Assembly (NCBI RefSeq): GCF_009664835.1 | Contig: NZ_CP045929.1 | Location: forward strand, 1,922,001 to 1,986,000 | Direction of reading: 5' to 3' | DNA from: Allosaccharopolyspora coralli | Lineage (GTDB): Bacteria > Actinomycetota > Actinomycetes > Mycobacteriales > Pseudonocardiaceae | DNA: 64,000 bases | Shown: piece by piece, positions 1 to 10,326 of the stretch | Numbering within the stretch: position 1 is the first letter of the stretch | How the letters are laid out: the number at the start of each line of letters is the position of its first letter | Program-made: the position numbers and the translations under genes | Notes under the pieces: generated by a model | What the model was told of the DNA's origin: nothing | The model's database searches: none | The model's input: the letters and a program-made list of their open reading frames with translations, nothing else

Positions 1-41
1 TCCGGGTCGGCCGCGCAACAGCGCTGCTCCGATTGGTACCG

Positions 42-57
42 TCCGGTCTGGACCAAT
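42..57. promoter_or_regulatory. DasR-type (dre-like) operator candidate
   Basis: The core GGTCTGGACCA resembles the DasR-responsive element TGGTCTAGACCA and lies inside a larger inverted repeat (GATTGGT at 31-37, ACCAATC at 52-58). It precedes single-domain PTS EIIB and EIIA genes. In Streptomyces, DasR (a GntR-family repressor) controls N-acetylglucosamine PTS genes through such sites. Two core positions differ from consensus, and the site lies about 55 bp upstream of the best -35, so its role is inferred. Confidence 0.45.
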
Positions 58-112
58 CGCTGGGGAACGATCCGCCGCGAGCGGATCAGGTGTCAAGCCG
101 GTGCGGTTTTCG

Positions 113-141
113 TTGCCGATTCGACATCGGTGGCACACGAT
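113..141 (+). promoter_or_regulatory. Possible promoter of the PTS genes
   Basis: TTGCCG (113-118) and CACGAT (136-141) are separated by 17 bp and would give a start near 148, ahead of the ribosome binding site at about 178-186. This is a match by eye to the actinobacterial sigma-A pattern only. Confidence 0.3.
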
Positions 142-194
142 CGCAGGAGAGACTCGCGTCGGCCGGGATGCGGGCCAAGAGGAAGGACACACCT

Positions 195-431
195 GTGGCT
201 GACGACAAGGCCGCGGCGATCGTCGCCGCACTCGGCGGCGGCGACAACGTCGTGGAGATCGAGCCGTGCATCACGCGCCTGCGATGTGAGGTCGAGGACG
301 GCGCGAAGGTCGACGAGCCTGCGTTGAAATCCGCAGGAGCGCACGGCGTGATGCGCTCCGGCACGATCGTGCAGGTCGTGGTCGGGCCGGAGGCGGACAA
401 CATCGCGGCCGACATCGAGGACCTGCTGTGA
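195..431 (+). CDS. PTS EIIB component, glucose/N-acetylglucosamine type
   Basis: A 78-residue single-domain EIIB of the glucose superfamily. It would receive phosphate from EIIA and pass it to sugar bound by the membrane EIIC. The phosphorylation motif EPCITRLR is present, with Cys25 as acceptor. The frame is open upstream to 33, but GTG 195 is preferred: it has the strong ribosome binding site GAGGAAGGA about 8 nt upstream and gives the usual compact domain. The next gene overlaps it by 4 nt (GTGA). The dre-like operator upstream suggests the N-acetylglucosamine system, where Streptomyces calls the separate EIIB NagF. EIIC is not in the window. Family is clear; sugar specificity is inferred. 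Confidence 0.85.
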   Translation: MADDKAAAIVAALGGGDNVVEIEPCITRLRCEVEDGAKVDEPALKSAGAHGVMRSGTIVQVVVGPEADNIAADIEDLL

Positions 432-880
432 GCGTGGAGGTCGGCAGCCCGGTTCCCGGGATGGTCACACCGATGTCGGAGGTTCCGGACCCGGTGTTCG
501 CCGAGTCGATGGTCGGCCCCGGTGTCGCCGTGACGCCGGATCTCGGTCGCCAGGACGCGGTCGCGCCGGTGTCGGGCACGGTGGTGACGTTGCACCCGCA
601 TGCGTTCGTGGTGGCCACAGAGTCCGGTGCGGGGGTGCTCGTGCACCTCGGGATCGACACGGTCAAGCTCCAGGGCGAGGGATTCTCGCTGCACGTCGCG
701 AAAGGCGACCAGGTCGAACAGGGGCAGCCGCTGATCACGTGGGACCCGGAGGAAGTGCAGGGGCACGGCTACTCCGCCGTGTGCCCGGTCGTCGCGCTCG
801 ACACGGACGCCACGAGCCTGGATGACGTCCTCGATGACGGCACCGTCCGCGTCACCGACGTCCTGTTCCGCGTCGTCTGA
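428..880 (+). CDS. crr: PTS EIIA component, glucose family
   Basis: A 150-residue EIIA of the Crr/glucose family, a soluble phosphocarrier between HPr and EIIB. Both conserved histidines are visible: His58 in HPHAF and the phospho-acceptor His73 in LVHLGIDTV, matching His75 and His90 of E. coli EIIA-Glc. Conserved GIDTVKLQGEGF and the V-x-K-GDxVxxGQ region follow. GTG 428 overlaps the EIIB stop codon, so the two are translationally coupled. A palindrome follows about 50 bp after the stop. The family is certain; whether it serves one or several EIIBC partners cannot be read here. Confidence 0.9.
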   Translation: MSVEVGSPVPGMVTPMSEVPDPVFAESMVGPGVAVTPDLGRQDAVAPVSGTVVTLHPHAFVVATESGAGVLVHLGIDTVKLQGEGFSLHVAKGDQVEQGQPLITWDPEEVQGHGYSAVCPVVALDTDATSLDDVLDDGTVRVTDVLFRVV

Positions 881-930
881 CTCGCCCCACGGCGCCCCGT
901 CTGCGAAGTGTCGACGCGCGCCGGGGCGAG

Positions 931-974
931 GCGTGAGCCTTTTTAGTTGCTATAGCCACCAAAAAGGCTCACGC
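931..974. repeat. Family-1 palindrome (GTGAGCC...GGCTCAC), copy 1
   Basis: A 44-bp near-perfect inverted repeat with arms GCGTGAGCCTTTTT and AAAAAGGCTCACGC around a GCTATAGCC-type centre. Near-identical copies lie at 27864-27907 and 37015-37057. It sits just after the EIIA gene and before the prepilin peptidase gene. It could act as a transcription terminator hairpin, or be a dispersed intergenic repeat. Confidence 0.8.
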
Positions 975-1089
975 CGCCCAGGGCGCGATTGCCGAACCTG
1001 GCCGTGATCGCCGGGCTTTCGATCCGACACGCGGTGGTTCGGAGGGTGGTTGCGCCCTCCGGCCGCTCGGGCCGCCGAGGCTGGAGCGC

Positions 1090-1725
1090 ATGACTGCTCT
1101 GGTGTTGAGTTCGGTGGTGTCGGCCGTCGTCGGCGGTTCGGTCGGGCGGCTCGGCCGACGGTTGTTGGCGTGGTTGCGGCGTGGTGTCGCGGCCCCGGCC
1201 GGATGGTGTGAGTTCGGTGCGGCGCTGGTCGGTGTCGCGGTCGCGGTGCGGACGGCGGGTGGCCTGCCGTGGTGGTGGGTGCCGGTACCGCTGGCGTTCG
1301 GATGGTGGGCGATCCTTCTCGCGGTGTGCGACTGGCGTAGCCGTCGCCTCCCCGACGCGTTGACGCTGCCCGCGTACCCGGTCGTGGCCTTCGCGCTCGC
1401 GGTGGCCCTAGAGCATCCGCCGACGACCGGGACGGCGGCGAGTTCGCTGGCGGGTGCCGTCCTGTTCGCGGGATCGTACGCGCTGGTCCGCTGGTGGTCG
1501 CCGCACGGACTCGGCGCCGGCGACGTGAAGCTCGCCGGAGTCGTCGGCGCCGTGGTCGGCGCGGTCGCGGTGCCTGCCGTGCTCGTGGTGATGGCGTCGG
1601 CGGCGATCCTGACGGTGGTGGCGTCTGCCAGGACGGCGGGACCGGTCGCGCACGGCCCCGCGATCCTGGTCCCGGCGTGGCTGTGCACGCTGCTCGGTCC
1701 TGCGACGCAGCTCACCCCCTGGTGA
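1090..1725 (+). CDS. Prepilin peptidase (type IV leader peptidase, A24 family)
   Basis: A 211-residue polytopic membrane protein of the A24 aspartyl protease family, which cleaves leader peptides of type IV pilin/Tad-like prepilins at the inner face of the membrane. The two catalytic Asp motifs are visible: CDWRSRRLPDALTLP near residue 80 and GAGDVKL near residue 147. The N-terminal cysteine-containing methyltransferase domain of PilD is absent, as in the short Tad/actinobacterial type. It precedes the shikimate genes, a common actinobacterial arrangement. No pilin genes are in the window, so its substrates are unknown. Hydrophobic segments fill most of the remaining length. Confidence 0.85.
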   Translation: MTALVLSSVVSAVVGGSVGRLGRRLLAWLRRGVAAPAGWCEFGAALVGVAVAVRTAGGLPWWWVPVPLAFGWWAILLAVCDWRSRRLPDALTLPAYPVVAFALAVALEHPPTTGTAASSLAGAVLFAGSYALVRWWSPHGLGAGDVKLAGVVGAVVGAVAVPAVLVVMASAAILTVVASARTAGPVAHGPAILVPAWLCTLLGPATQLTPW

Positions 1726-1776
1726 CTGGGTACCCGGACGCCGTGCGGTCGCGGCGATCGTGGCACGATTCCAGGT

Positions 1777-2985
1777 GTGCTGCGCTGGATGACCGCTGGA
1801 GAATCGCACGGCCCCGCCCTGGTGGCGGTGCTGGAGGGCATGGTGGCCGGGGTGGAGGTCACGACCTCGCAGATCGCCGCGGAGTTGGAGCGTCGCAAAC
1901 TCGGCTTCGGGCGCAGTCCCCGGATGAACTTCGAGGCCGACGAGCTGGAGATCATCGGAGGGGTCCGGCACGGTCTGACGCAGGGCGGCCCGATCGCGGT
2001 CCGCATCGCCAACACCGAGTGGCCCAAGTGGGAGCAGGTGATGGCCGCCGACCCGGTGGAGGCGGACGTGCTGTCCTCGCTGTCTCGCAACGAGCCGCTC
2101 ACGCGCCCCCGCCCGGGGCACGCGGACCTGCCCGGCATGCAGAAGTACGGCTTCGACGAGTCCCGGCCGGTGCTCGAGCGTGCGAGCGCCCGCGAGACCG
2201 CTTCGCGGGTGGCGCTGGGAACGGTGGCGCGACAGTTCCTCCGGCAGTTGCTCGGAGTCGAGATCGTCAGCCATGTCGTCGCGCTCGGCGGGGTCGAAGC
2301 CGGCGGGGACACCCTGCCGCAGCCCTCCGATCTCGCCGCGATCGACGAGAATCCGGTTCGTGCCTTCGGCGAGGCGACCACGGAGCGGATGAAGGCCGAG
2401 GTCGAGTCCGCGAAGAAGGACGGCGACACGCTCGGTGGTGTCGTGGAGGTGATCGCCTACGGCCTGCCGCCGGGAGTCGGCTCGCACGTCCACTGGGACC
2501 GCAAGCTCGACGCCCGGTTGTCCGGGGCGTTGATGAGCATCCAAGCGATCAAGGGTGTGGAGATCGGCGACGGGTTCGCCAACGCGCACCGGCGGGGCAG
2601 CCGGGCACACGACGAGATTCACCCGGCCGACGGCGTGAACTGGGTGAGCCGGTCCAGCAACCGCGCGGGCGGACTGGAGGGCGGCATCACCAACGGGGAA
2701 CCGCTCGTCGTGCGCGCCGCGAAGAAACCGATCTCGAGCCTGCCGCGAGCACTGGCCACAGTGGATGTCGCCACGGGCGAGCCGGCGCAGGCGATGCACC
2801 AGCGTTCGGACGTGACCGCGGTGCCGCGGGCGGCGGTGGTGGCCGAGACGATGGTCGCGTTGGTGCTCGCGGAAGCGGTACTGGAGAAGTTCGGTGGCGA
2901 TTCGCTGCCGGAGACCCGCCGCAACGTGGAGGGCTACCTGGAGACGCTGCGCGAACGTGCCGAGAAGCGGGCGGTGCACGAATGA
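1777..2985 (+). CDS. aroC: Chorismate synthase
   Basis: A 402-residue chorismate synthase, converting EPSP to chorismate with reduced FMN, the last step of the shikimate pathway. The N-terminal GESHGPAL motif and the region SVASRETA-like (here [13 protein letters not shown]) plus GGxEGGITNG ([10 protein letters not shown]) are family signatures. Length is normal for the bacterial monofunctional enzyme. GTG 1777 gives the expected [12 protein letters not shown] start; no strong ribosome binding site precedes it, so a leaderless or weakly led start is possible. It heads aroC-aroK-aroB-aroQ, with the aroK start overlapping its stop by 4 nt (ATGA). Confidence 0.97.
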   Translation: MLRWMTAGESHGPALVAVLEGMVAGVEVTTSQIAAELERRKLGFGRSPRMNFEADELEIIGGVRHGLTQGGPIAVRIANTEWPKWEQVMAADPVEADVLSSLSRNEPLTRPRPGHADLPGMQKYGFDESRPVLERASARETASRVALGTVARQFLRQLLGVEIVSHVVALGGVEAGGDTLPQPSDLAAIDENPVRAFGEATTERMKAEVESAKKDGDTLGGVVEVIAYGLPPGVGSHVHWDRKLDARLSGALMSIQAIKGVEIGDGFANAHRRGSRAHDEIHPADGVNWVSRSSNRAGGLEGGITNGEPLVVRAAKKPISSLPRALATVDVATGEPAQAMHQRSDVTAVPRAAVVAETMVALVLAEAVLEKFGGDSLPETRRNVEGYLETLRERAEKRAVHE

Positions 2986-3518
2986 CGCCGCGTGCGGTGG
3001 TGATCGGCCCGCCGGGGGCGGGGAAGACGACGGTCGGTGAGCTGCTCGCGGAGGCTTGGCAGCTGCCGTTGCGGGACACCGACGTCGACGTGGAGCGCAC
3101 GGCGGGGCGCAGCATCGCGGACCTGTTCACCACCGATGGCGAGCCCGTTTTCCGTGCTATGGAGGAGGAAGCGGTCGCGGCGGCGGTCGCCGAGCACGCG
3201 GGCGTGGTCGCGCTCGGCGGGGGAGCCGTGCTCTCCGAACGGACCCGGAGCGTGCTGCGCGAGGTTCCGGTGGTGTTCCTCTCGGTCGGGCTCGCGGAGG
3301 GTGCGCGACGCACCGGGTTGTCGACGGCCCGCCCGTTGCTGGCGGGGGTCAATCCGAGGGCCACGTTCAAAGCGCTGCTCGACGCCCGGTTGCCGCTGTA
3401 CCGCGAGGTGGCGACGGTGGAGGTCGACACCGATCACCGCTCGCCCACGGAGGTCGTCGAGGCGGTGCGTGCCGCGCTGACCGGTTGGGGCGCCACGACC
3501 GGCAGTGATCATGATTAG
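2982..3518 (+). CDS. aroK: Shikimate kinase
   Basis: A 178-residue P-loop kinase phosphorylating shikimate at the 3-OH. The Walker [10 protein letters not shown] lies at residues 9-17, and the shikimate-binding DTDVDVE and VVALGGGAV follow. The lid-type Arg in LSTARPLL and the adenine-contacting C-terminal segment are present. The ATG overlaps the aroC stop. The protein matches the family length. Confidence 0.95.
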   Translation: MTPRAVVIGPPGAGKTTVGELLAEAWQLPLRDTDVDVERTAGRSIADLFTTDGEPVFRAMEEEAVAAAVAEHAGVVALGGGAVLSERTRSVLREVPVVFLSVGLAEGARRTGLSTARPLLAGVNPRATFKALLDARLPLYREVATVEVDTDHRSPTEVVEAVRAALTGWGATTGSDHD

Positions 3519-5107
<1,589 letters not shown>

Positions 5108-5347
5108 CCGGTGTGTCGCGCAGGCTCATGCTCCACTGTGGACTCGATGAGCAGCGGCGCGCACGGATGCCCATGCAGACGCGGTGCGTGGTCCAGCCGT
5201 CGATGAGTGGCCGCGCGGAGCGAGGCTGTGGTCAGGCACGGTGCGCCGAGGGTTTTCCGCCGGTCTGCGCAGAGTCCGTCGCTCCGGCAGGGGCGGGCAC
5301 CGCTGATCGCGGACGTGACGGCAGGGACAGCGGTTAGGCTGCACCGC

Positions 5348-6457
5348 ATGTCTGAATCCCACGGCCGCCGTCGGCACGCCCTCCGCGCACACCTCCGCGA
5401 GCGGGAACTCGACGCCATGTTGATCACCGATCTGCTCAACATCCGCTACCTCACCGGCTTCACCGGCTCGAACGCCGCCCTGGTGGTGCACGCCGGGGAC
5501 GAGCCCGGTGCCGAACGTCGCACCGTGTTCTGCACCGACGGCCGCTATACCGAGCAGGCCGCTGGCCAGGTGCCGGATCTGGAGACCGTGGTGGAACGCT
5601 CCAGTGCACCGGCGCTCGCGGAGCGGCTCGGCGCCGACGCCGCCGCCCACCGCCGTACCGGATTCGAGAGTCACCACGTGACCGTCGACGGCCACGAGGC
5701 GCTCACCAGTGCGGCGGGCGAAGCCGAACTTGTGCGTGCCCCGCAGCTGGTGGAGACGCTGCGATTGGTGAAGGACGCCGACGAGCTCGCCGCACTCCAC
5801 CGCGCCTGTGACGTCGGTGACCGGGCGCTGGCCGACCTCGTCGCCGCGGGGGGACTGCGCGCCGGGAGAACCGAGCGCGAGGTCGCACGGGATCTCGAAT
5901 CGCGCATGCAGGACTACGGCGCCAGCGGTCCTTCGTTCGACACGATCATCGCTTCCGGTGCGAATTCAGCAGTGCCGCACCACCGGCCGGACGACACGGT
6001 GCTCGCCGAGGGTGACTTCGTGAAGATGGACTTCGGCGCACACCTGGACGGATACAACTCGGACATGACCCGCACCGTCGTGCTCGGTGCGCCCGCCGCC
6101 TGGCAGCGGGAGATCTACGATCTCGTCCTGGCCGCCCAGCGGGCCGGGTGCGAGGCGGTGCGTTCGGGCGCCGACGTCCGCGAGGTCGACTCGGTGGCGC
6201 GCAAGGTGATCGAGGACGCGGGACACGGCGAGCACTTCGTGCACGGCCTCGGGCACGGGATCGGGCTCGAGGTGCACGAGGCACCGTCGTTGTCCCAGCG
6301 GGGGGACGGTACTCTGGACGCCGGGATGGCGGTCACCGTCGAGCCCGGCGTTTACCTGCCGGGGCACGGCGGGGTCCGTATCGAGGACACGCTCGTCGTG
6401 CGTAGCGGCGCTGCGGAGCCCCTCACCATGACGACGAAGGAACTCGTTTCCGTCTGA
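5348..6457 (+). CDS. pepQ: Xaa-Pro dipeptidase/aminopeptidase (M24)
   Basis: A 369-residue M24B metallopeptidase cleaving Xaa-Pro bonds. The N-terminal creatinase-like domain contains the family phrase [13 protein letters not shown]. The C-terminal pita-bread domain holds the five metal ligands: Asp in [13 protein letters not shown] (two), His in [13 protein letters not shown], and Glu in [12 protein letters not shown] and [12 protein letters not shown] 5348 gives the standard start. The 240-bp space after aroQ has a possible -10 (TAGGCT at 5335-5340), only 7 bp before the ATG, which would make the mRNA nearly leaderless. It precedes efp and nusB as in mycobacteria. Confidence 0.93.
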   Translation: MSESHGRRRHALRAHLRERELDAMLITDLLNIRYLTGFTGSNAALVVHAGDEPGAERRTVFCTDGRYTEQAAGQVPDLETVVERSSAPALAERLGADAAAHRRTGFESHHVTVDGHEALTSAAGEAELVRAPQLVETLRLVKDADELAALHRACDVGDRALADLVAAGGLRAGRTEREVARDLESRMQDYGASGPSFDTIIASGANSAVPHHRPDDTVLAEGDFVKMDFGAHLDGYNSDMTRTVVLGAPAAWQREIYDLVLAAQRAGCEAVRSGADVREVDSVARKVIEDAGHGEHFVHGLGHGIGLEVHEAPSLSQRGDGTLDAGMAVTVEPGVYLPGHGGVRIEDTLVVRSGAAEPLTMTTKELVSV

Positions 6458-6530
6458 CGCCCCGCCTGCCTGCGGGAGCGCGGCGTGTCACGTGTTCGAC
6501 GGCAAGCTGGCAACAGGAGAGACCTCAACC

Positions 6531-7094
6531 GTGGCGACCACGAACGACCTCAAGAACGGACTGGTGCTCAACCTCGACGGACAGTTGTGGTCCGTCGTGA
6601 ACTTCCAGCACGTCAAGCCGGGCAAGGGCGCGGCCTTCGTGCGCACCACGCTGAAGAACGTGCTCTCCGGCAAGGTGGTCGACAAGACGTTCAACGCGGG
6701 CCTGAAGGTGGAGACCGCCAACGTCGACCGCCGCGAGATGACCTACCTCTACAACGACGGCACCGACTACGTGTTCATGGACCAGGACACCTACGACCAG
6801 GTCGGCGTGCCTGCCGATGTGGTTGGCGGGATGGCCGACTTCATGCTGGAGAACTCCAACGTGGTCGTCGCCCGGCACGACGACACCCCGCTGTACGTGG
6901 AACTGCCCACGTCGGTGGAGCTGGTCATCGAGCACACCGACCCGGGTGTGCAGGGCGACCGGTCCACCGGTGGCACCAAGCCCGCCTCGCTGGAGACCGG
7001 GGCCGAGGTCCAGGTCCCGCTGTTCCTCAACACCGGCGACAAGGTCAAGATCGACCCCCGCGACCGCCGCTACCTGGGGCGCGTCAACAAGTGA
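6531..7094 (+). CDS. efp: Elongation factor P
   Basis: A 187-residue EF-P, the exact usual length. It binds between the P and E sites and relieves ribosome stalling at polyproline. The KOW-like N-terminal domain carries the loop KPGKGAAF whose Lys is the tip residue; actinobacteria usually lack the EpmA modification enzyme. The two OB folds end with the signature [16 protein letters not shown] ending ([13 protein letters not shown]). GTG 6531 follows the ribosome binding site CAGGAGAG. Its stop overlaps the nusB GTG. Confidence 0.96.
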   Translation: MATTNDLKNGLVLNLDGQLWSVVNFQHVKPGKGAAFVRTTLKNVLSGKVVDKTFNAGLKVETANVDRREMTYLYNDGTDYVFMDQDTYDQVGVPADVVGGMADFMLENSNVVVARHDDTPLYVELPTSVELVIEHTDPGVQGDRSTGGTKPASLETGAEVQVPLFLNTGDKVKIDPRDRRYLGRVNK

Positions 7095-7612
7095 CCTCAC
7101 CGGTCGCGGGCGTGGCTCGCGGCGTGGAGGATCAGCCGGAAAGCGAGAGTGAGTTGGGCGGACGGAGCAAGGCCCGCAGGCGCGCGGTCGACGTTCTCTA
7201 CGAGGCGGACGTGCGCGACCTGGACGCCGTCACACTGTTGACGGAGCGCGTCGGTTCGCCCGAGGTGGCACCGGTCAGCGACTACACGGTGTCCCTCGTC
7301 GAGGGGGTGCAGGCGAACCGGTCCCGGATCGACGAGTTGATCGTCGAACACGCCGAGGGCTGGGCGTTGCACCGGATGCCGCCGGTCGACCGTGCGGTGC
7401 TGCGGCTCGGGCTCTACGAGCTGTTGTGGAGCGACGACGTGCCGCCGGCCGTGGCCATCGACGAGGCCGTGGAGTTGGCGAAGGCGCTGTCGACGGACGA
7501 CTCGCCGCGATTCGTCAACGGGGTGCTCGGCCGGATGGCCGGGATCAAGGACCGCCTGCGTCAGGCCGTCCGGACCCCCGAGCAGGGCGCGGACTCCTCG
7601 ACTGCCGACTGA
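7091..7612 (+). CDS. nusB: Transcription antitermination factor NusB
   Basis: A 173-residue all-helical NusB that, with NusE, joins the rRNA antitermination complex. Hallmarks are the basic N-terminal helix [15 protein letters not shown], the [31 protein letters not shown] core ([19 protein letters not shown]), and the end [14 protein letters not shown] 7091 overlaps the efp stop (GTGA); a somewhat later start is also possible because the first 20 residues are poorly conserved. It converges with the downstream minus-strand gene. Confidence 0.93.
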   Translation: MTSPVAGVARGVEDQPESESELGGRSKARRRAVDVLYEADVRDLDAVTLLTERVGSPEVAPVSDYTVSLVEGVQANRSRIDELIVEHAEGWALHRMPPVDRAVLRLGLYELLWSDDVPPAVAIDEAVELAKALSTDDSPRFVNGVLGRMAGIKDRLRQAVRTPEQGADSSTAD

Positions 7613-7640
7613 GCGCGCTCGTCCTGCGGGGCGCAGAAGT

Positions 7641-7740
7641 TGTCTGTGGGTCTTGTCCCGATGCCCGTCAGGGCATGGTCTCGCGTGCTCGGCCCGTGCA
7701 GGGTGAGCGACCACCACCGCAAAGCAAACACAGCTTCTCA
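7641..7740 (-). repeat. Family-3 composite repeat, copy A
   Basis: On the minus strand this 100-bp stretch starts TGAGAAGCTGTGT and ends near CATCGGGACAAG. A second copy at 59714-59920 shares both halves at high identity but carries about 110 bp extra in the middle. This copy lies between the convergent nusB and VWA genes and reaches into the VWA stop codon. It contains the small palindrome GCCCTGACGGGC. Confidence 0.75.
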
Positions 7741-9360
7741 GAGGATCTTGCTGAGCGCGGCGTAGAACACCTCGGAGATCTTCGTCGGGTCCGGGGTGGT
7801 GAACGACTCGCCGCCGGTGGTCTCGGAGATGACGCGCAGTTCCGACGGGTCGATGTCCGGGCCCACCCCGATGCCGATCACGGCGACCGGCTTGTCCGGG
7901 TCCTGGATCGCCCGGATCTCGTCGGACAACTCCTGCAGTGTCAGTGAGTTCGGGTCGTCGTTGGCGCCGTCGGTGAGCACGACGACGAGGTTGGCTTTGC
8001 CGGGGTCCCAGGTCCGCAGCTGGCTGCGGTAGGCGGCGAGCACGGAGTCGTACAGTCCGGTGCCGCCGCCGGGTTTCGGTTCGACGTCCTGTAGCGCCCC
8101 GACGGAGCCCTTCGCGAAGTGGTCGGCGACCGCGCGCATCGGCAGTAGCTCACGGTGGTCCCGGTCGCCGTCGAGCCGGGTGGAGAACGTCCAGACCCCG
8201 AGTTCGGTGGTCGGCTGGAACAGCCCCATCCCTTGCGTCGCGGCTTGCAGGGTGAGGTCCATGCGGGTCTTGTCGGTGCCCGGGACGTCGGCGTCCATCG
8301 AGCCGGAGACGTCGAGCAGCACCTGCACGCGGGAGCTGCGGTTGGCCCCCGCCCACGCCGTGAGCACCTCCTCGACGTTCGCTCGGTCCGGCAGCGGTTG
8401 GACCGGGCGCGGCTCGGGCCGGATGCCGCCGACGTCCGGCTGCGCGGCGATCAGTCGGCCGTCGGCGGAACGCAGTCCGGCTTCCCCGAAGAACCGGTCG
8501 GCTTCCGGTCCGGTCAGTGCCTGCTGGAACCGCTGCGCGGCGTCCCTGACCTCGTCATCGGCGTCGGGCAGGACGACCATCGGGTAGTCGAGGTTCGGCA
8601 CCGGCACGTCCGGGTATGAGGCGAGGAAGGTCTCCGTGCCGGGCCGGGAGTTGTGGCGCACCACGGCGCCTTCGGTCGCCGGAAACGCGGCCAGTCCCTC
8701 ACCGGCGCCGGAACGCTGGAACGCGTCCCCGGCGCCCGGAGTGGGATTGAGGGCGACTTTGCGCACCGAGGCGACGAACTGCGCCGGCGGGTTCTCCGTG
8801 TCCCGACTCAGCGACTCGAGGCCGAGCAGGGCGGCGGTGCCGATGGCGTTGCCGCTCGGGTCCGGGATGCCGAGCGGTGTCGCCGCCGGGTCGGCGTTGG
8901 CGATGTCCTCCCAGCTGGGCACGGTCTCCGGGGCGAGTTCACCGGCAGCCTGCTTGGAGACCGCCCACACGACCGGCGAGGTCGCCAACGAGCGGCCCTG
9001 CTCGGACACGTCCGCGCCCCGGTCCCGGGCCTGGCGCAGCCACAGCGTCGAGTCGGGAACCCACACGTCCGGTGTCGAGGATCGTGCGGAGCTCAGCGCG
9101 TCCGTGGTCTCCGCGGGGTCGACCGCCGAGACGGTGACCTCGTAGCAGTCCGACCCACTGTCGTCGGCGAGTTCGTCGGCGGCGTCGACCAAGGCGGGAG
9201 CGATGTCCGGCGCGGCGGCGACCTGGATCTGCGTGGGTGTGGAGCACGCGAGCGCGACGTTGTAGACGGTGATGCCGCCCGCAGCGACGAGCATCCCGAC
9301 GAGCACCATGCTCAGCAGAATCCACGGCGAGCCGTAACGCGGGGAATGGTGCCGGCCCAT
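7738..9360 (-). CDS. Membrane-anchored von Willebrand factor A domain protein with substrate-binding-like domain
   Basis: A 540-residue protein with one N-terminal membrane segment (about residues 14-34, WILLSMVLVGMLVAAGGITV) and an outside-facing body. Residues about 45-330 resemble an ABC solute-binding fold (extracellular binding protein, ModA/Sbp-like). Residues about 340-540 are a VWA domain with the MIDAS motif DVSGSMDAD, Thr in the loop, and LVVVLTDGAND. Such proteins are common in actinomycetes, but the role is unknown. ATG 9360 follows GGAGG on the minus strand. It lies downstream of bldD in the same direction, separated by a strong hairpin, so it probably has its own promoter. Confidence 0.82.
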   Translation of the reverse strand: MGRHHSPRYGSPWILLSMVLVGMLVAAGGITVYNVALACSTPTQIQVAAAPDIAPALVDAADELADDSGSDCYEVTVSAVDPAETTDALSSARSSTPDVWVPDSTLWLRQARDRGADVSEQGRSLATSPVVWAVSKQAAGELAPETVPSWEDIANADPAATPLGIPDPSGNAIGTAALLGLESLSRDTENPPAQFVASVRKVALNPTPGAGDAFQRSGAGEGLAAFPATEGAVVRHNSRPGTETFLASYPDVPVPNLDYPMVVLPDADDEVRDAAQRFQQALTGPEADRFFGEAGLRSADGRLIAAQPDVGGIRPEPRPVQPLPDRANVEEVLTAWAGANRSSRVQVLLDVSGSMDADVPGTDKTRMDLTLQAATQGMGLFQPTTELGVWTFSTRLDGDRDHRELLPMRAVADHFAKGSVGALQDVEPKPGGGTGLYDSVLAAYRSQLRTWDPGKANLVVVLTDGANDDPNSLTLQELSDEIRAIQDPDKPVAVIGIGVGPDIDPSELRVISETTGGESFTTPDPTKISEVFYAALSKIL

Positions 9361-9526
9361 CGGCGTTGACCTCCGTCGTCAGCGCGATCGACCGGGACGC
9401 GCGTCGGTTCACGACCGGCGCGCCGATACCCGAGCTGCGGGGGTCGTCGGCAGGCCGCTGCCGTGCGCCTACTCTACGTCGCCGGCGCACAGCTGCGGAA
9501 GCCCATTCTTCACACGTAGGTGTGAC

Positions 9527-9560
9527 GGCCCCGCATCCGCTCGGTAGCGGGTGCGGGGCC
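9527..9560 (-). terminator. Terminator-like hairpin after bldD
   Basis: Arms GGCCCCGCATCCGCT and AGCGGGTGCGGGGCC form a 15-bp stem (one G-T type mismatch) with a 4-nt loop, 19 bp beyond the bldD stop. There is no U-tract, which is normal for high-GC actinobacteria. A second small hairpin (CACAC-GTAG-GTGTG, 9511-9524) follows. Confidence 0.7.
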
Positions 9561-9578
9561 GGGGAACAGCGGTTCCGG

Positions 9579-10067
9579 TCAGTCCTCCCGTGCGGGACGG
9601 GCCTCCGGGGGCAGCACCCCCCAGTCGATGAGCTGCTCGGTGAGCTCACCCGGGGTCATGTCGTAGATGATGGCGAGCGATCGCAGGTCCTCGGTGCGGA
9701 TGGAGAGCACCTTGCCGTTGTAGTCGCCACGCTGGCTCTGGATGGTCGCCGCGTAGCGCGCGAGCGGTCCGACCTTCTCGGCGGGCAGCTGTTGGAGCCG
9801 TTCGAGGTTGATCACGACCTTCGTGGCGGGCTCCGCGCCGGAGGGGATGCGGCCCTCCGGGAGGAGTTCGGCCACCGGAACCCCGTAGAAGTCGGCGAGT
9901 TCGGCCAGCTTCTGCACGGTCACCGCGCGGTCGCCACGTTCATAGGACCCGACGACCACTGCCTTCCACCGACCGCCAGACTTCTGCTCGACGCCGTGCA
10001 GCGAGAGTCCCTGCTGCTGGCGGATAGCGCGGAGCTTGCCGCCCAGCGCCTTGGCGTAGTCGCCCAT
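9579..10067 (-). CDS. bldD: Developmental regulator BldD (c-di-GMP-responsive)
   Basis: A 162-residue BldD. The N-terminal XRE-type helix-turn-helix (about residues 5-70; LRAIRQQQGLSLHGVEQKS...YERGDRAVTVQKL) binds DNA. The C-terminal domain carries the c-di-GMP signature RxD-X8-RxxD intact: Arg113, Asp115, Arg124, Asp127. In Streptomyces, tetrameric c-di-GMP dimerises BldD to repress sporulation genes. ATG 10067 is preceded by GGAGAAA. It is divergent from the pyr operon, and a BldD-box-like sequence lies in the shared intergenic region. The conserved motif suggests full c-di-GMP control here. Confidence 0.95.
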   Translation of the reverse strand: MGDYAKALGGKLRAIRQQQGLSLHGVEQKSGGRWKAVVVGSYERGDRAVTVQKLAELADFYGVPVAELLPEGRIPSGAEPATKVVINLERLQQLPAEKVGPLARYAATIQSQRGDYNGKVLSIRTEDLRSLAIIYDMTPGELTEQLIDWGVLPPEARPARED

Positions 10068-10156
10068 GTGGCGTTTCTCCGTTTCATTCGCCCCGTCGGC
10101 CCAGCGCGACCGGCGGGGAGGAAAGCTCAGATCGATACGGAGAGTAATGTTCGCTC

Positions 10157-10168
10157 GTGAGCGTCACC
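10157..10168. promoter_or_regulatory. Candidate BldD box in the bldD-pyrR divergent region
   Basis: GTGAGCGTCACC fits the published Streptomyces BldD operator pattern AGTGA-n(m)-TCACC apart from the first base. It is 90 bp upstream of the bldD ATG, a sensible place for autoregulation. Confidence 0.4.
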
Positions 10169-10225
10169 AGGTCAAGTTGGTCTTGGGTGCTCCGTGGGGC
10201 GAGTCCCGCCACACCACCCGGTCGA

Positions 10226-10254
10226 TTGACCCGGGACCGCTGATAGCGTAGCCG
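10226..10254 (+). promoter_or_regulatory. Possible pyr operon promoter
   Basis: TTGACC (10226-10231) and TAGCCG (10249-10254) with a 17-bp spacer. A start near 10261 would give a leader of about 66 nt holding the PyrR-binding hairpin. The -10 lacks the final T, so the call is tentative; TAGCGT at 10244-10249 is an alternative with a poor spacer. Confidence 0.4.
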
Positions 10255-10294
10255 ACAGCTCGACCACCGTCGGGCTCTCGACGTCCTTTAAGGA

Positions 10295-10312
10295 CCCGTC
10301 CGGTGAGGCGGG
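10295..10312 (+). promoter_or_regulatory. PyrR-binding RNA hairpin at the pyrR ribosome binding site
   Basis: CCCG and CGGG arms enclose TCCGGTGAGG, which matches the conserved PyrR-binding loop UCCNGNGAGG known from Bacillus pyr leaders. The hairpin touches the Shine-Dalgarno GGAAGGAGG (10312-10320) of pyrR (GTG 10327). No terminator/antiterminator pair is seen, so UMP-bound PyrR would most simply block translation, as described for mycobacterial pyrR. Confidence 0.75.
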
Positions 10313-10326
10313 GAAGGAGGTCCACC

